A stretch of DNA of 63,851 nt from Nitrospira sp. Lineage in GTDB: Bacteria > Nitrospirota > Nitrospiria > Nitrospirales > Nitrospiraceae. Numbering within the stretch: the first letter of the stretch is position 1; every line of letters begins with the position of its first letter. Made by a program: the position numbers and the translations under genes. The DNA lies in NCBI GenBank assembly GCA_021323395.1, contig JAJONL010000007.1:1-63851 (forward strand), in the 5' to 3' direction. The notes beneath the pieces are model-generated. The model saw nothing but the letters and a program-made list of their open reading frames with translations. It was not told where the DNA came from and did not search any database. Shown in pieces: positions 35,846-45,207 of the stretch.

Positions 35846-37396
35846 ATGACGAATCGAATCCTCCCGGGATTCTTCCTCATCGGAACTGCGACGGCACTCC
35901 TTATCTCGACCACGACCGCTTCGTTCGGCCTGGAAGTCACCAAGCCGGTTCCCACCGAACGTCGCGAAGCGGTATCGCTCGCCGATGCCGTCGTCAAAGC
36001 GCTTCAAAACAATCTTGATATCCATATCGGTCGACAAACCAGAGAGAGCCGCCTGGCCGACATTGTGATCGAGCAGGCCAAGTTCGACCCGACGGTCAGT
36101 CTGAACGGGCAATACAACCGGCAGGTCGCGCCGCTCAACCGGCCGATATTGGGATTCACGGGCGCCGCCCTGCAGGACATTACGAAATTTGACCAGAACA
36201 CGTCGTCCGTGACCGCCGATATCACCCAAAACCTTCCCACCGGCGCGAATTACGACATCAATTATAGCCCTCAGCGCAGCTATGTCAGCGGCCCCAATAC
36301 CTTCCTGTTCAATCCCGCCTGGACGGGCGGCCTCGCCTTGACGGTGACCCAACCGCTCTTGAAGAACTTCGGGAGCGAGTTAAATCGGACGTTCATCACC
36401 ATTGCGCAAAACAATGCCACGGTCGAACAACACGTCTTTCTCGACCGGGTCCTGACCGTCATCGCCACGGTCGAGCAGACCTTCTGGGAAATGGTGTTCG
36501 CGAACGAGAATCTCAAGGTCGCGCAGGCTGCGCTCAAGGCGGCGGAAGAACTCTTAGCCAGCAATCGGGCCAAAGCGAAGGCCGGGGTCATGTCGATTGT
36601 GGACGTGCTGCAGGCAGAAGCCGCAGTCGCCTCGCGGGTCGAACAAATCCTCGTGGCGGAAAAGTCCATTCGCGATCAGGAGGATCAGTTACGCCGTCTG
36701 TTGAATCCGGCTGAGGAAGAATTGCGGCAGGACCTGCGGCTGATCCCCGTCGACCCGCCCATGACATCACTGGAAGCCATCAGTCTACAGGAAGCGATCG
36801 ACATGGCTATCGAGCGCCGTCCGGAAATTCTCCAAGCCGGCAAAAATGTCGAGACGAGCGACCTCAATACGAAGTTTGCCAAGAACCAGATGCTCCCCAC
36901 CCTCTCGTTTCAAGGCACGATGGGACTCACGGGGCTCGGCGCCGACTACAATGACGCGACCAGACGGAATTTCGGAGGCGACTTTTATAACTACGGAGCC
37001 GGTCTGGTCCTCAGTTATCCGCTTGGAAATCGCTCCGCCTACAGCACCTACAACAAACGCCAATTGGAAGCGCGCAATGCCCAGGCCTCCTTGCAGAGCG
37101 TTCGGCAACAAGTCATCGTGGGCGTCCGTGAAGCAGTCCGTCGCGTGCATACGGATTTCAAACGCATTGAGACCACCCGGTCCGCCCGCATCATGGCCGA
37201 AAAACAATTACAGGCCGAACAGGAACGATTAAAAGTCGGCCTCAGCACCACCCGATTCGTGCTCGACTTTCAGCGCGACCTGGCGACCGCGCAAGGAAAT
37301 GAACTTCGAGCCATTCTGGATTACAATAAATCCCTCTCCAATCTAGCTCGCAATAAGGCCACCACGCTCGAACGGTACAGCCTGAAACTCGAATGA
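35846..37396 (+). CDS. TolC-family outer membrane efflux protein
   Basis: A 516-residue outer membrane factor: signal peptide (about 1-28), then two OEP repeats of long helices (SLADAVVKALQNNLDIHIGRQ and AISLQEAIDMAIERRPEIL). It forms the trimeric exit duct for type I secretion or RND efflux. The ATG at 35846 has AAGGAG; no inner-membrane partner pump is adjacent. The CPBP gene follows after 6 nt. Confidence 0.9.
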   Translation: MTNRILPGFFLIGTATALLISTTTASFGLEVTKPVPTERREAVSLADAVVKALQNNLDIHIGRQTRESRLADIVIEQAKFDPTVSLNGQYNRQVAPLNRPILGFTGAALQDITKFDQNTSSVTADITQNLPTGANYDINYSPQRSYVSGPNTFLFNPAWTGGLALTVTQPLLKNFGSELNRTFITIAQNNATVEQHVFLDRVLTVIATVEQTFWEMVFANENLKVAQAALKAAEELLASNRAKAKAGVMSIVDVLQAEAAVASRVEQILVAEKSIRDQEDQLRRLLNPAEEELRQDLRLIPVDPPMTSLEAISLQEAIDMAIERRPEILQAGKNVETSDLNTKFAKNQMLPTLSFQGTMGLTGLGADYNDATRRNFGGDFYNYGAGLVLSYPLGNRSAYSTYNKRQLEARNAQASLQSVRQQVIVGVREAVRRVHTDFKRIETTRSARIMAEKQLQAEQERLKVGLSTTRFVLDFQRDLATAQGNELRAILDYNKSLSNLARNKATTLERYSLKLE

Positions 37397-37402
37397 TCAG
37401 GC

Positions 37403-38086
37403 ATGATCCGGCCTGAGGACACGCGAGCGATTCATTCGACTCAGGTCCCCGAACGGGGAGCATCCCTGGTCCTGCTCCCGATTGCGGCGACGATCCTGTT
37501 TTATTGTTCTCCGGCTTCTCTCCAACAGTACCGCCCCTATCAGTTTCTGCCACAGTTCTGTGCTTACGCAGCCTTACTGGTTTGGACGGCTCTCAACACC
37601 GCCTGCATTCAGCGCCTGGGGTTGCATTTCACACTCATTCCACAAGGGCTCCGGTGGGGATTGATCACGGGCCTCTTCCTCGGAGCGATCAATGCGTGGG
37701 TCATTCTCTATCTGGTGCCTTATGGGGGAGGAGATTACAAATTTCTGGCCGACACGCCCCATGCAAGAATTCCGATGGGACTCATGGTGCCATGGTTTAT
37801 CGGCTTCATCGCCGTCATGGTCGAGCTGAATTTTCGTGGTTTCCTTTTGGGACGGCTCCTCGCGCTGCGGATCTCACGGTCGACTGCAATAGGGACGAGC
37901 GCCTTGCTGTTTGCGTTCGATCCCTTTCTAGTGGCAACCTTTCACCAGCTCCATTGGATTGCCGTTTGGGACGGGTTGGTGTGGGGAATGCTGTGGGTGA
38001 CATTCCGAAACCTCTACGTCACGATCGTGGCCCATGCCGTGGAGGTCATCGTGCTTTACGTGGTCATGCGAATCATGCTGGCATGA
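37403..38086 (+). CDS. CPBP-type intramembrane protease
   Basis: A 227-residue protein with about seven membrane helices. The CPBP/Abi core shows VELNFRGFLLGRL (usual EExxxR, here the first Glu is Val), a histidine region near FHQLHW and AHAVEV. Loss of the first Glu weakens the case for full activity. It is 6 nt after the TolC-like gene. Confidence 0.75.
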   Translation: MIRPEDTRAIHSTQVPERGASLVLLPIAATILFYCSPASLQQYRPYQFLPQFCAYAALLVWTALNTACIQRLGLHFTLIPQGLRWGLITGLFLGAINAWVILYLVPYGGGDYKFLADTPHARIPMGLMVPWFIGFIAVMVELNFRGFLLGRLLALRISRSTAIGTSALLFAFDPFLVATFHQLHWIAVWDGLVWGMLWVTFRNLYVTIVAHAVEVIVLYVVMRIMLA

Positions 38087-38179
38087 CCTTTCCGATCCAC
38101 CGTCTCAATAGTTCAAGTTATCGTTAATGTCTCTACTGTCTTCCTACCAATAAGGTGATGAACAACCTGCGGCCCTCCT

Positions 38180-39199
38180 ATGAACCCCTCCTTCTCCAGC
38201 CACCTCGTCAATGACGTCTTCGGAGACCCGGGCTTATTCGTCGAAGTGCGTTGGTCAAAACGCGCCCTGTTATTCGACCTCGGTCACAATGATGCGCTCG
38301 GTCCGACCCGCCTGTTACGTGCCGGCGATATTTTCATCTCGCATACTCACATGGACCACTTCATCGGCTTTGATGCGCTGCTCCGCGTCGCCCTCCGCCG
38401 AGGCAAGACCCTGCGGCTCTATGGGCCTCCCGGCCTGATCGCCAATGTTCAAGGAAAACTTCATGGCTATACCTGGAACTTGGTAGACGGCTATCCGCTC
38501 GCCATTGCTGTGCAGGAATTCCATGCCCACACAATTCACAGCGCGACCTTTCATGCCACCGACGGATTTCTTCGTCGAGATGCGCCGGAAATTCCTGTCA
38601 TTGGCCACGCAAGCCATGGCTCATTTTGCATCCTCGAAGACCCCATGTTCACCGTTCAGGCTGTAGCGCTGAATCACCGCATCTCCTCCTTCGGGTATGC
38701 GCTCCAAGAGCCGTTCCATGTGAACATCAATAAGGAACGGTTGCACGAAGCGGGACTCCCGGTCGGCTACTGGCTCAAGGAAGTGAAGCAGTACCTGTGG
38801 CAAGGCAAGCCGGACGACTTTCGCTTCCGGGCCACGCTGTACCATGAACATCACAGGGAGGAGCGGGAGTTTGTGCTGGGCGACGTTCGTGAACGATTCG
38901 TGACCATCAGCCGCGGCCAGAAAATCGCCTATGTTGTAGACGCGCGGTACGACGAAGAAAATGAAGCCAAGATCATCGAACTTGCGCGAAGCGCCGACAT
39001 CTTTTACTGTGAGGCCCCGTTTCTGGATCAGGACGCGGAGAAGGCCTGGGAGCGTTACCACCTCACCGCCAGGCAGGCAGGCCTCATGGCCAGGAAAGCC
39101 GGCGTGCGCGAACTGGTCGTGTTTCATTTCTCGCCGCGCTACACAGGCCTCGGTCATCAGATCGTGGCAGAAGCCCAAGGGGCATTTCGAGAAGGATGA
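38180..39199 (+). CDS. MBL-fold hydrolase, RNase Z-like
   Basis: A 339-residue metallo-beta-lactamase protein. The zinc motif HTHMDH lies at about residues 55-60, and later GHASHGS, VVDARY and the C-terminal HFSPRY supply further ligands. Domain layout is close to ribonuclease Z-type nucleases, but the exosite arm is not obvious. Substrate uncertain: tRNA 3' processing or another phosphodiester. Confidence 0.78.
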   Translation: MNPSFSSHLVNDVFGDPGLFVEVRWSKRALLFDLGHNDALGPTRLLRAGDIFISHTHMDHFIGFDALLRVALRRGKTLRLYGPPGLIANVQGKLHGYTWNLVDGYPLAIAVQEFHAHTIHSATFHATDGFLRRDAPEIPVIGHASHGSFCILEDPMFTVQAVALNHRISSFGYALQEPFHVNINKERLHEAGLPVGYWLKEVKQYLWQGKPDDFRFRATLYHEHHREEREFVLGDVRERFVTISRGQKIAYVVDARYDEENEAKIIELARSADIFYCEAPFLDQDAEKAWERYHLTARQAGLMARKAGVRELVVFHFSPRYTGLGHQIVAEAQGAFREG

Positions 39200-39211
39200 A
39201 GGAGGTCGAGG

Positions 39212-39550
39212 ATGGGTGAATGGGCGAAGTACGGATTGTACTTCCTATTGGGCGGCACGATTGTCAGCGTCTCCACCTACCTGGGGTCGCAAGGCCGATC
39301 CTTCCTGGCTGCCTTTGCCAGCACCTTTCCCGCCATGACAGGCGCCACGTTTATCCTCATCTATCTCAACGGCGGCAGCGAACACCTCGTCACCTACGCC
39401 AAGAACCTATTGTGGTTTGTGCCGCCCTGGCTCGTCTACGTCGGCTGCATGATCTACGGCGTCGAGCGTGTCGGCTTCTGGCTCTCCATGGCCGGCTCTC
39501 TGGCCCTCTACATGGGCTGCGTGGGGCTGGTGAAACTGCTAGCGCGATAG
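39212..39550 (+). CDS. Small four-helix membrane protein (GlpM/DUF3147-like)
   Basis: A 112-residue protein with four hydrophobic segments. The pattern GLYFLLGGTIVS and FASTFPAMTGATF resembles GlpM/DUF3147 membrane proteins. It lies 12 nt after the MBL gene, probably in one unit. Function unknown. Confidence 0.65.
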   Translation: MGEWAKYGLYFLLGGTIVSVSTYLGSQGRSFLAAFASTFPAMTGATFILIYLNGGSEHLVTYAKNLLWFVPPWLVYVGCMIYGVERVGFWLSMAGSLALYMGCVGLVKLLAR

Positions 39551-39668
39551 GTAGCCCTGCACAAGTCTCGCCTGTTTCGACATTCGCCTCCCTGTCACGT
39601 ATACTCCGTCGTAGAATGCCCACCCAGACAGAATCGCAGCAAACCTCGCCATCAAGGAGTCTCGCGAG

Positions 39669-40064
39669 ATGGACGCCGGCATGATCGGGCAATTTCTCAA
39701 TCAACACATTCCGAACGTGATCGCGATCTATCAATTCGGATCGCAGGCTCATGGCACCGCTCGCCCCACGAGTGATCTGGATGTGGCCGTCCTGGCCCGG
39801 GACCCGATCCCCGCTGAACAGCGGTTCCACCTCGCACAGGACTTGGCCGCGCAACTCCACCGCGATGTGGACCTCTTGGACCTCCGCACCGCGTCCACCG
39901 TGATGCGGATGCAGGTGCTCGCGACCGGACAATGCCTGGAAACAAGGGACGATCAAGCGAAAGCCGAGTTCGAAATGTACGCCTATGCTGACTATGCGAG
40001 ACTGAACGAGGAACGGCGGGAGTTGGTGCAGGGCATTCAAGAGCGCGGACTCGTGTATGGCTGA
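39669..40064 (+). CDS. mntA: MntA-type nucleotidyltransferase antitoxin
   Basis: A 131-residue minimal nucleotidyltransferase with GSQAHGTARPTSDLDVAVL, the GSx10DxD active site, and a third acidic residue in HRDVDLLDL. In HEPN/MNT pairs MntA adenylylates the HEPN toxin on tyrosine. AAGGAG precedes the ATG. It overlaps the downstream HepT by 8 nt. Confidence 0.88.
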   Translation: MDAGMIGQFLNQHIPNVIAIYQFGSQAHGTARPTSDLDVAVLARDPIPAEQRFHLAQDLAAQLHRDVDLLDLRTASTVMRMQVLATGQCLETRDDQAKAEFEMYAYADYARLNEERRELVQGIQERGLVYG

Positions 40065-40470
40065 TGATGTCATCCTCAACAAAGCCGCCAGCATCGAACG
40101 CTGCCTGCTTCGCATTGTGGAGGAGTATGGTGGGGACCGGCAGAATCTCTCAGCCAATCAGACCAAGCAAGATGCGATCATTCTCAACTTGCAACGGGCC
40201 TGTGAGACGTCCATCGACCTGGCCATGTACGTCATCAGCCGGCGCCGACTGGGGTTGCCGCAGGAAAGTCGAGACGCCTTCACCCTGTTACAGACCGCGA
40301 ATATTCTCCCAGCAGATCTCGCGACACGCATGCATCGGATGGTCGGCTTCCGCAATGTGGCCGTCCATGAATACACCCGCCTGAACCTCGACATCGTCCA
40401 TACGATCATTACCACACATCTGGACGACTTCCGCGCCTTCTCCTCGACGATTGTGAAAACCTGCGCATAA
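40057..40470 (+). CDS. hepT: HepT-type HEPN toxin
   Basis: A 137-residue all-helical HEPN (DUF86) RNase. The catalytic Rx4HxY motif is intact as RNVAVHEY near residue 98-105. The family cleaves RNA, and the Tyr is the AMPylation target of MntA. With the upstream gene it forms a complete type VII toxin-antitoxin pair, unlike the second pair at 57.8-58.5 kb whose HepT is broken. Confidence 0.88.
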   Translation: MADDVILNKAASIERCLLRIVEEYGGDRQNLSANQTKQDAIILNLQRACETSIDLAMYVISRRRLGLPQESRDAFTLLQTANILPADLATRMHRMVGFRNVAVHEYTRLNLDIVHTIITTHLDDFRAFSSTIVKTCA

Positions 40471-40565
40471 TTGTTCTCTGGCGAGGCAACAGCGAGGCTG
40501 GGTCACCACCCGGGTTCAGTCCCATTAAATAAAAAACGTTCTTTTCCTTTAAGGTCTGGTGCCCA

Positions 40566-40664
40566 CTATAAAAACCGCCCCGGACTTATCCAGGATAGGC
40601 TTACCTGCATGAGGGAATCGGCGGGAATCACGAACTGCAAAATGAGCGGCAACAGCCATTCCAT
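40566..40664 (-). CDS. Possible 32-residue hydrophobic peptide
   Basis: A short minus-strand frame opening with ATG after GAGAGGAGG, beginning MEWLLPLILQFVIPADSLM. The RBS is strong but there is no recognisable family; it lies 3' of the decayed primase. Confidence 0.3.
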   Translation of the reverse strand: MEWLLPLILQFVIPADSLMQVSLSWISPGRFL

Positions 40665-40684
40665 GACGAACCTCCTCTCGGGAG

Positions 40685-41911
40685 TCATGCTCCCCACCAC
40701 TGATGAAACGGGATGGCCTGACTCATCGCGTCGCGCACCGCTTGCCCTCCGTCCGACCGTAGAAGTGACATGAGCACGCCTTGGGACGGCACGGACATAA
40801 CACGAAGTTGCCGCGCCTCGCGTTCCAGTCTTTCAATGAAGCGAAACTCGGTCACCGGCCTGTAGCCTTTGAGATCGAAAGCACAGACGAAGGCTTGGCC
40901 GAACGACAGCAGCGTCCGCAGCCTGACGGGATCTGTCGCGCTGTCGAACAGGTAAACGACATTCTCGATGCCGGCATTGTGCAATGCGATGACCTCCCAT
41001 GATGTCTCTGCAACCAGCAGCATCTTGTGACGGCTGAAATCCGGTGGCCAAGTCGGATGGGAAAAGATCAGCCTACGCAGCCGCCGCTCCGAGTGGGATA
41101 ACGTGTCTTGCGTCCAGTCTGCCTGCAGAGACTCATCCCGTGATGTGAGATTGCGCTTCATAACCCCCCCAGCTACGCCCAGTAGAGTCGCAGATCGGAA
41201 TGAGCAGGTTGCCGCCACCATAGCGATCGATCAGCTTCTGCTCGCCATCGTCGTTCACGTAAGCCGTTTGCAGGAGTTTGGGAATAGAGAACCCAGCGGC
41301 GATTAAGTGGCGGCTCAAGAGATCGTCCGGTTCGGGCGGCGCATAGCCAAGCCGAAACCGCTTGATCGTGGATTGCATGATACCAATGGTCAGCCAAACA
41401 TGCTCGGGCCATCGCCCCTTCCGGTCTTTCATAGAGCAGTTCATGGTAGAAGCGCTGCGATTCCTCCAGCATTCTGCAGGCATGTTCGTTCTCACGACGA
41501 CGGCCCTTGAGCATGCCGGAATTCAACATCGCCTCGAGACGCGACTCGGCCTCACCCTGATGCAGACCTTCGGTTCTGGCGTAAAACTCGATCGCCGATC
41601 CCCTCCGCCTCGCACCATCTGCACGCGAAGGATTCCGATCCCACCTGAAAGCCCGCTTCGCCGCAAAAGAGACAATGGGATGGCTCCCGCATCGGTTTCG
41701 CCACAATCCCTCGCGGGCGCTTCAAGGACGAACCAAAGCGCGCGACCACCTCGACACAGTCCAAGTCATCCTTGATGTTTTCTAAGCGCTCCGGCTCCAG
41801 GAGCGGCCACACGCGTCCTGCGTACGGAATATCAGAAGCCGGATTCGTGGCTATGCCGCACTTTCGGTACTGCACTATCAGCAGACCGACCGAGCCATGG
41901 CGCGAGGGCAC
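40685..41911 (-). pseudogene. DnaG-like primase, multiply frameshifted
   Basis: Primase pieces appear in order along the minus strand but in shifting frames. The zinc finger region (LLEPERLENIKDDLDCVEVV then CLFCGEAGF, CRWC) is at ~41.55-41.85 kb in one frame. AIEFYARTEGLHQGEAE follows in a second frame. IKRFRLGYAPPEPDDLL and LLIPICDSTGR lie in a third. A Toprim-like segment (LLVAETSWEVIALHNAGIENVVYLFDSA) is at ~41.0 kb. At least three frameshifts are needed. It resembles a secondary DnaG-type primase, possibly from a mobile element, now inactive. Confidence 0.8.
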
Positions 41912-42298
41912 TCAAACCGATTGTCGCGGCAGATTTGAAGAGATTCCGTCTCGTCAGCATGATCACCCTCCCGGTAGATTGACGAGAGGACGCTACCATG
42001 CAGGCGTGACAGAGAATGTCACAGGGAGTGAGAGGACCATATCAGACGAGGACCGGCGAGTACTCCAGCACCAATATCACCCACGGTGACTCTAATGGCA
42101 CTCATAGAAGGCAACCTGCTTGGGCTCCAACTGCGCGCGTCCAACGAGGGTCTTCCGAGACCGCGCGTTGCGCGAGGTGCGCGACGCGAAGAATAATGAG
42201 CGTCACGTTTGCGCACGCCGGCGAGACGGTGAGCCGGCAGTGTCACCCGAGGAGACCAACAGGCCGGTCCCATTTCCCGGCACAATTCTTTGATAGCT
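41912..42298. other. 387-nt region without a convincing gene
   Basis: It lies between two pseudogenes. The longest plausible short frame is 42095-42196 plus (33 codons, ending GARREE), without RBS or family. Probably decayed sequence. Confidence 0.4.
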
Positions 42299-43289
42299 CT
42301 AGTGATAACGGTCTAAGGCGCGATGCAGGTGAGATTTCACGGCTTCAACGAGAGCTTGAGGTTCCAGCACCCTGGCTTCCTGACCCCAGGAGAGAACCTA
42401 CGAAGCGAGTTCATCCATGTCACCGGCGGTGAAGGAAACAATCACCGAACCATCGTTTAGGCGCTCGACCCGTTGACTCGGATGCCAGCGACGCTCCTTT
42501 ACCAGATAGGCAACATCCGGTGTGAACTGAATGCGGACCATCTGAGCAGGCTCATCGATTAGACCAAACAGGTTCTCATAGACCTGATCCAGCCTGAGTC
42601 CCTCAGGCAGACTGAATCGATCTTCCAGCACCACTACCGACACGATCCGCTCAACCTCAAATATGCGCAGCTGTTTCGCCCGATGCGAATAGCCGACCAC
42701 ATACAACCCGAACTGGTGCAGCAACAGCAGATAGGGATCGATGTGATGTTCCACCGGCTCATCATAGTCCGGCCTGCGATGCAGGAGGACGACGGTGCAT
42801 TGGAGGAGCAACGCCTTCTGAAGTTGTTTGAGAACGGTCTTCCGCCCCCCGTACCGGTCCGGAGCGCGGTAGGAACACCTGATTGATGCGTGCCAGATGA
42901 TTGAGCACTTTGCACGGCAAACCAGCCTCGACTTTCTTGATGAGGCTGTCGAGATCATCCGTCAGCGGCGTGCCTTGCAGATATCCAAGGTGACTCTCGG
43001 CGAAGTGCAGCGCCATAAGTTCGTAGGGCGACACCGTAATCGGCGGGAGACCCTTGTAGCCCAGCGGCAGTTGCCAGGTCTTCTCGCTATCCCCGTCGGA
43101 TTGCTCCAGCGGATGCCCTTCTTCCTGAACGCGATCCAAGTCGCAATAGACCTGTCGCCTTGAGACGCTGAACTCCTCAGCCAAATCCTTGAGCGTCATC
43201 GACCGGCTCGACAGTGCGCGCAACATGCGGGTAAGCCGCATCGGCCTGGCTAGAGGCCTTGGGACGTCGACCTCTTTGTGCTGCCACAT
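42299..43289 (-). pseudogene. HTH-WYL transcriptional regulator, frameshift plus internal stop
   Basis: The N-terminal half (residues 1-135 from the ATG at 43289) has a DeoR/HTH_11 domain (TLKDLAEEFSVSRRQVYCDLDRV). Near 42.86 kb, at a G-run, the frame is lost and the WYL domain continues in another frame (VLKQLQKALLLQCTVVLLHRR to AGDMDELAS). A TAG at 42398-42400 then interrupts a still-homologous, in-frame tail (VLSWGQEARVLEP to RALDRYH) that ends at the TAG at 42299. WYL regulators sense nucleotides or damage and often control defence loci. Two independent lesions make this a pseudogene. Confidence 0.85.
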
Positions 43290-43374
43290 TCCCTCCTCCT
43301 CTCATCTCTCAGACGAATATAAAGGCTACCGGCCATCTATCGCGAATAAGTTAAAGTCATTCTTGATGGTCAAT

Positions 43375-43560
43375 CAAAAGTGCTCTTGGAGTAAGCCACC
43401 CCGACTATTCCTCATCATTCACATCAAGTTATTTCGTGGTCAGTCCGAGCGAGTCTTGAGCACCCATTGGTGAAGACTTTCGCCCGCTCAACGTCGGCCT
43501 CGTGCACAGGCGTCGCTGGGTGAAGGGCGAATGGAGTGAGCGCGAGTGGCATTGGCTAGA
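43375..43560 (-). pseudogene. 3' fragment of an arylamine N-acetyltransferase gene
   Basis: Minus-strand conceptual translation gives QCHSRSLHSPFTQRRLCTR then PTLSGRK and a degraded end with stops. This matches the C-terminal part of the neighbouring NAT (YYHSHSPDSPFAQQCIY, PTLTGRN). DNA identity is also visible (e.g. TTGGTGAAGA versus TCGGTGAAGA and GCGAAGGGCGAAT versus GTGAAGGGCGAAT). It is in the same orientation as the NAT at 44.5-45.1 kb, on the far side of VapBC. Confidence 0.75.
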
Positions 43561-43809
43561 GGCTATGTTTTACATGTGATCCTGTCAACCAAATCAGGAG
43601 AGACATAGCCGTATTCGGGAGATCGGCGAGCCGCTTGTCCAAATGAGGCCATCGAAAGAACCGACGACTCGCCGCTCGGAAGCCTCTCTCGCACAGGATT
43701 GAAGACTGATAGCTAAGCGATATCCATGACAAGACATTTTCCATCTCGTTGAAGATTCCTGGTGATCAGACTATACTGGTCATGTCAACAAGTACCTGGA
43801 GGCTGCCTC

Positions 43810-44103
43810 ATGAAGTCCACACAGGTCTCTGAACTCAAGGCCACGCTAAGCCAGTGTTTGGCCAAGGTGAAGGCTGGGGAGGAGTTGATCGTCATGGAAC
43901 GGGGCAGACCCATCGCCAAGTTGGTCCCGATGCCGCGACAGAGGGACACGGAGACCGCCCAGCTCGCTGACTTGGTGCGGGCCGGCTTGGTCCGCAGGGG
44001 GTCGGGGAAATTACCGGTCGGGTTCTGGAAGCTTCCGCGCCCGAAGGACCGGAAAGGGCGGGCGTTGCAAGCCTTACTTACTGACCGTGCCGAGGGCCGA
44101 TGA
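43810..44103 (+). CDS. vapB: Phd/YefM-type antitoxin (VapB-like)
   Basis: A 97-residue antitoxin. The N-terminal MKSTQVSELKATLSQCLAKVKAGEE and MERGRPIAKLVPM form the Phd/YefM DNA-binding fold; the C-terminal half would wrap the toxin. TGGAGG precedes the ATG at 43810. Its last 4 nt overlap the PIN-domain gene (ATGA), so the two are co-translated and probably autoregulated. Confidence 0.88.
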   Translation: MKSTQVSELKATLSQCLAKVKAGEELIVMERGRPIAKLVPMPRQRDTETAQLADLVRAGLVRRGSGKLPVGFWKLPRPKDRKGRALQALLTDRAEGR

Positions 44104-44531
44104 AGTTCTGGGATGCCTCGGCGCTGATCCCGCTCTGCTTGGATGAATTGCCGACCGCCTCGTTGAGGAAGTTCGCGGAGGAGGATGAGGCCATTGTGGC
44201 CTGGTGGGCGACACCGGTGGAATGTTATTCGGCATTCGCTCGGCTGAGACGTGAAGAACTCCTCACCACCAAGGAAGAAGAGCAGGCCCGGACTGTCCTT
44301 ACGGCGTTGGCAGCGGAATGGACGGAGATCGAGCCGAGTCGCGCCGTTCGGGAACAAGCAGGACGAGCACTCCTGCTGCATCCGCTCCGAGCGGCGGATG
44401 CACTACAACTCGCTGCTGCGCTGGTATGGAGTCGGGGGCAAACGATGGGGCATCACTTTGTCTGTCTCGATCAGCGCCTCCGAGAAGCAGCTCGACGCGA
44501 GGGGTTTACCCTGTTGCCACCTGTTCCTTGA
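44100..44531 (+). CDS. vapC: PIN-domain toxin (VapC-like)
   Basis: A 143-residue PIN ribonuclease. Acidic residues are placed as in VapC: WDASALIPL near the N-terminus, the Glu in VECYSAF, the Asp in RAADALQLAAAL and FVCLDQRL. It should cut tRNA or other RNA when freed from its antitoxin. Its end overlaps the end of the NAT pseudogene on the opposite strand. Confidence 0.9.
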   Translation: MKFWDASALIPLCLDELPTASLRKFAEEDEAIVAWWATPVECYSAFARLRREELLTTKEEEQARTVLTALAAEWTEIEPSRAVREQAGRALLLHPLRAADALQLAAALVWSRGQTMGHHFVCLDQRLREAARREGFTLLPPVP

Positions 44532-45137
44532 CCGGCCTGAACTGTCCTTCGGCAACGAGTCCAAAGTGCTTCTGGAGCAGCTGCTTATACTCTTCTTCAG
44601 TTTTCACATGAACCTCTTTCGCAGTCCGTCCCCGCGGATCTTGAGCCGCCGATCGGTGAAGATGTTCCGCCCTGTCAGCGTCGGCATCGTATAAATGCAT
44701 TGCTGCGCGAAGGGCGAATCGGGTGAGTGCGAATGGTAATAATTCGCGAACGTATAATCCACCGGCAAGCAGGGATCGAGCGCGAAGGAGATAGAGGCTC
44801 GCCCAGGTATCTTCAATTTCACATTGCAGGAGATACTCCCCTCGCCCAATCCGTTCAGTTCGAAACAGCAGCCGCCACGGCGACGGAGCACGATTTTCTG
44901 AAACCAGGCCGGCGGATCAAGCGAGATCGGCTGCCCCAGATGAACGTCCAGGTTCTCGAACGGCACGCTCAACACATGAGCCAGATGCAGCGCGCGCAAT
45001 GTCTCAACCGAAGGAGTCATCGACCCTTCATAGCCGATTCGCGCGAGATAGCCCCGGTAGTCGAACCGATCCCCTCCTTTTTGAAGACACGACGGCATTG
45101 TACAATCCGACCAGGCTGATCGCACCATCCGCCACAT
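44506..45137 (-). pseudogene. Arylamine N-acetyltransferase with internal deletion and frameshift
   Basis: The N-terminal part has normal NAT sequence including the catalytic Cys region RRGGCCFELNG. Directly after it the sequence jumps to the late domain (SFALDPCLPVDYTFANYYHSHSPDSPF), so about 90 residues with the catalytic His and most of domain II are gone. The reading frame is lost again near 44.61 kb, after which the true tail (EEYKQLLQKHFGLVAEGQF) continues in another frame. Two lesions indicate an inactive gene. Confidence 0.85.
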
Positions 45138-45207
45138 TGTGACGACATTGCGGTCGCCCTCTGCGCTTGCTACGATGATCGGTCTTTCTCAGGAAGGAAC
45201 CGACGCC

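Noticed and set aside
42019-42285. 88-codon minus-strand frame
   Set aside because: No RBS, no domain and low-complexity composition between two pseudogenes.
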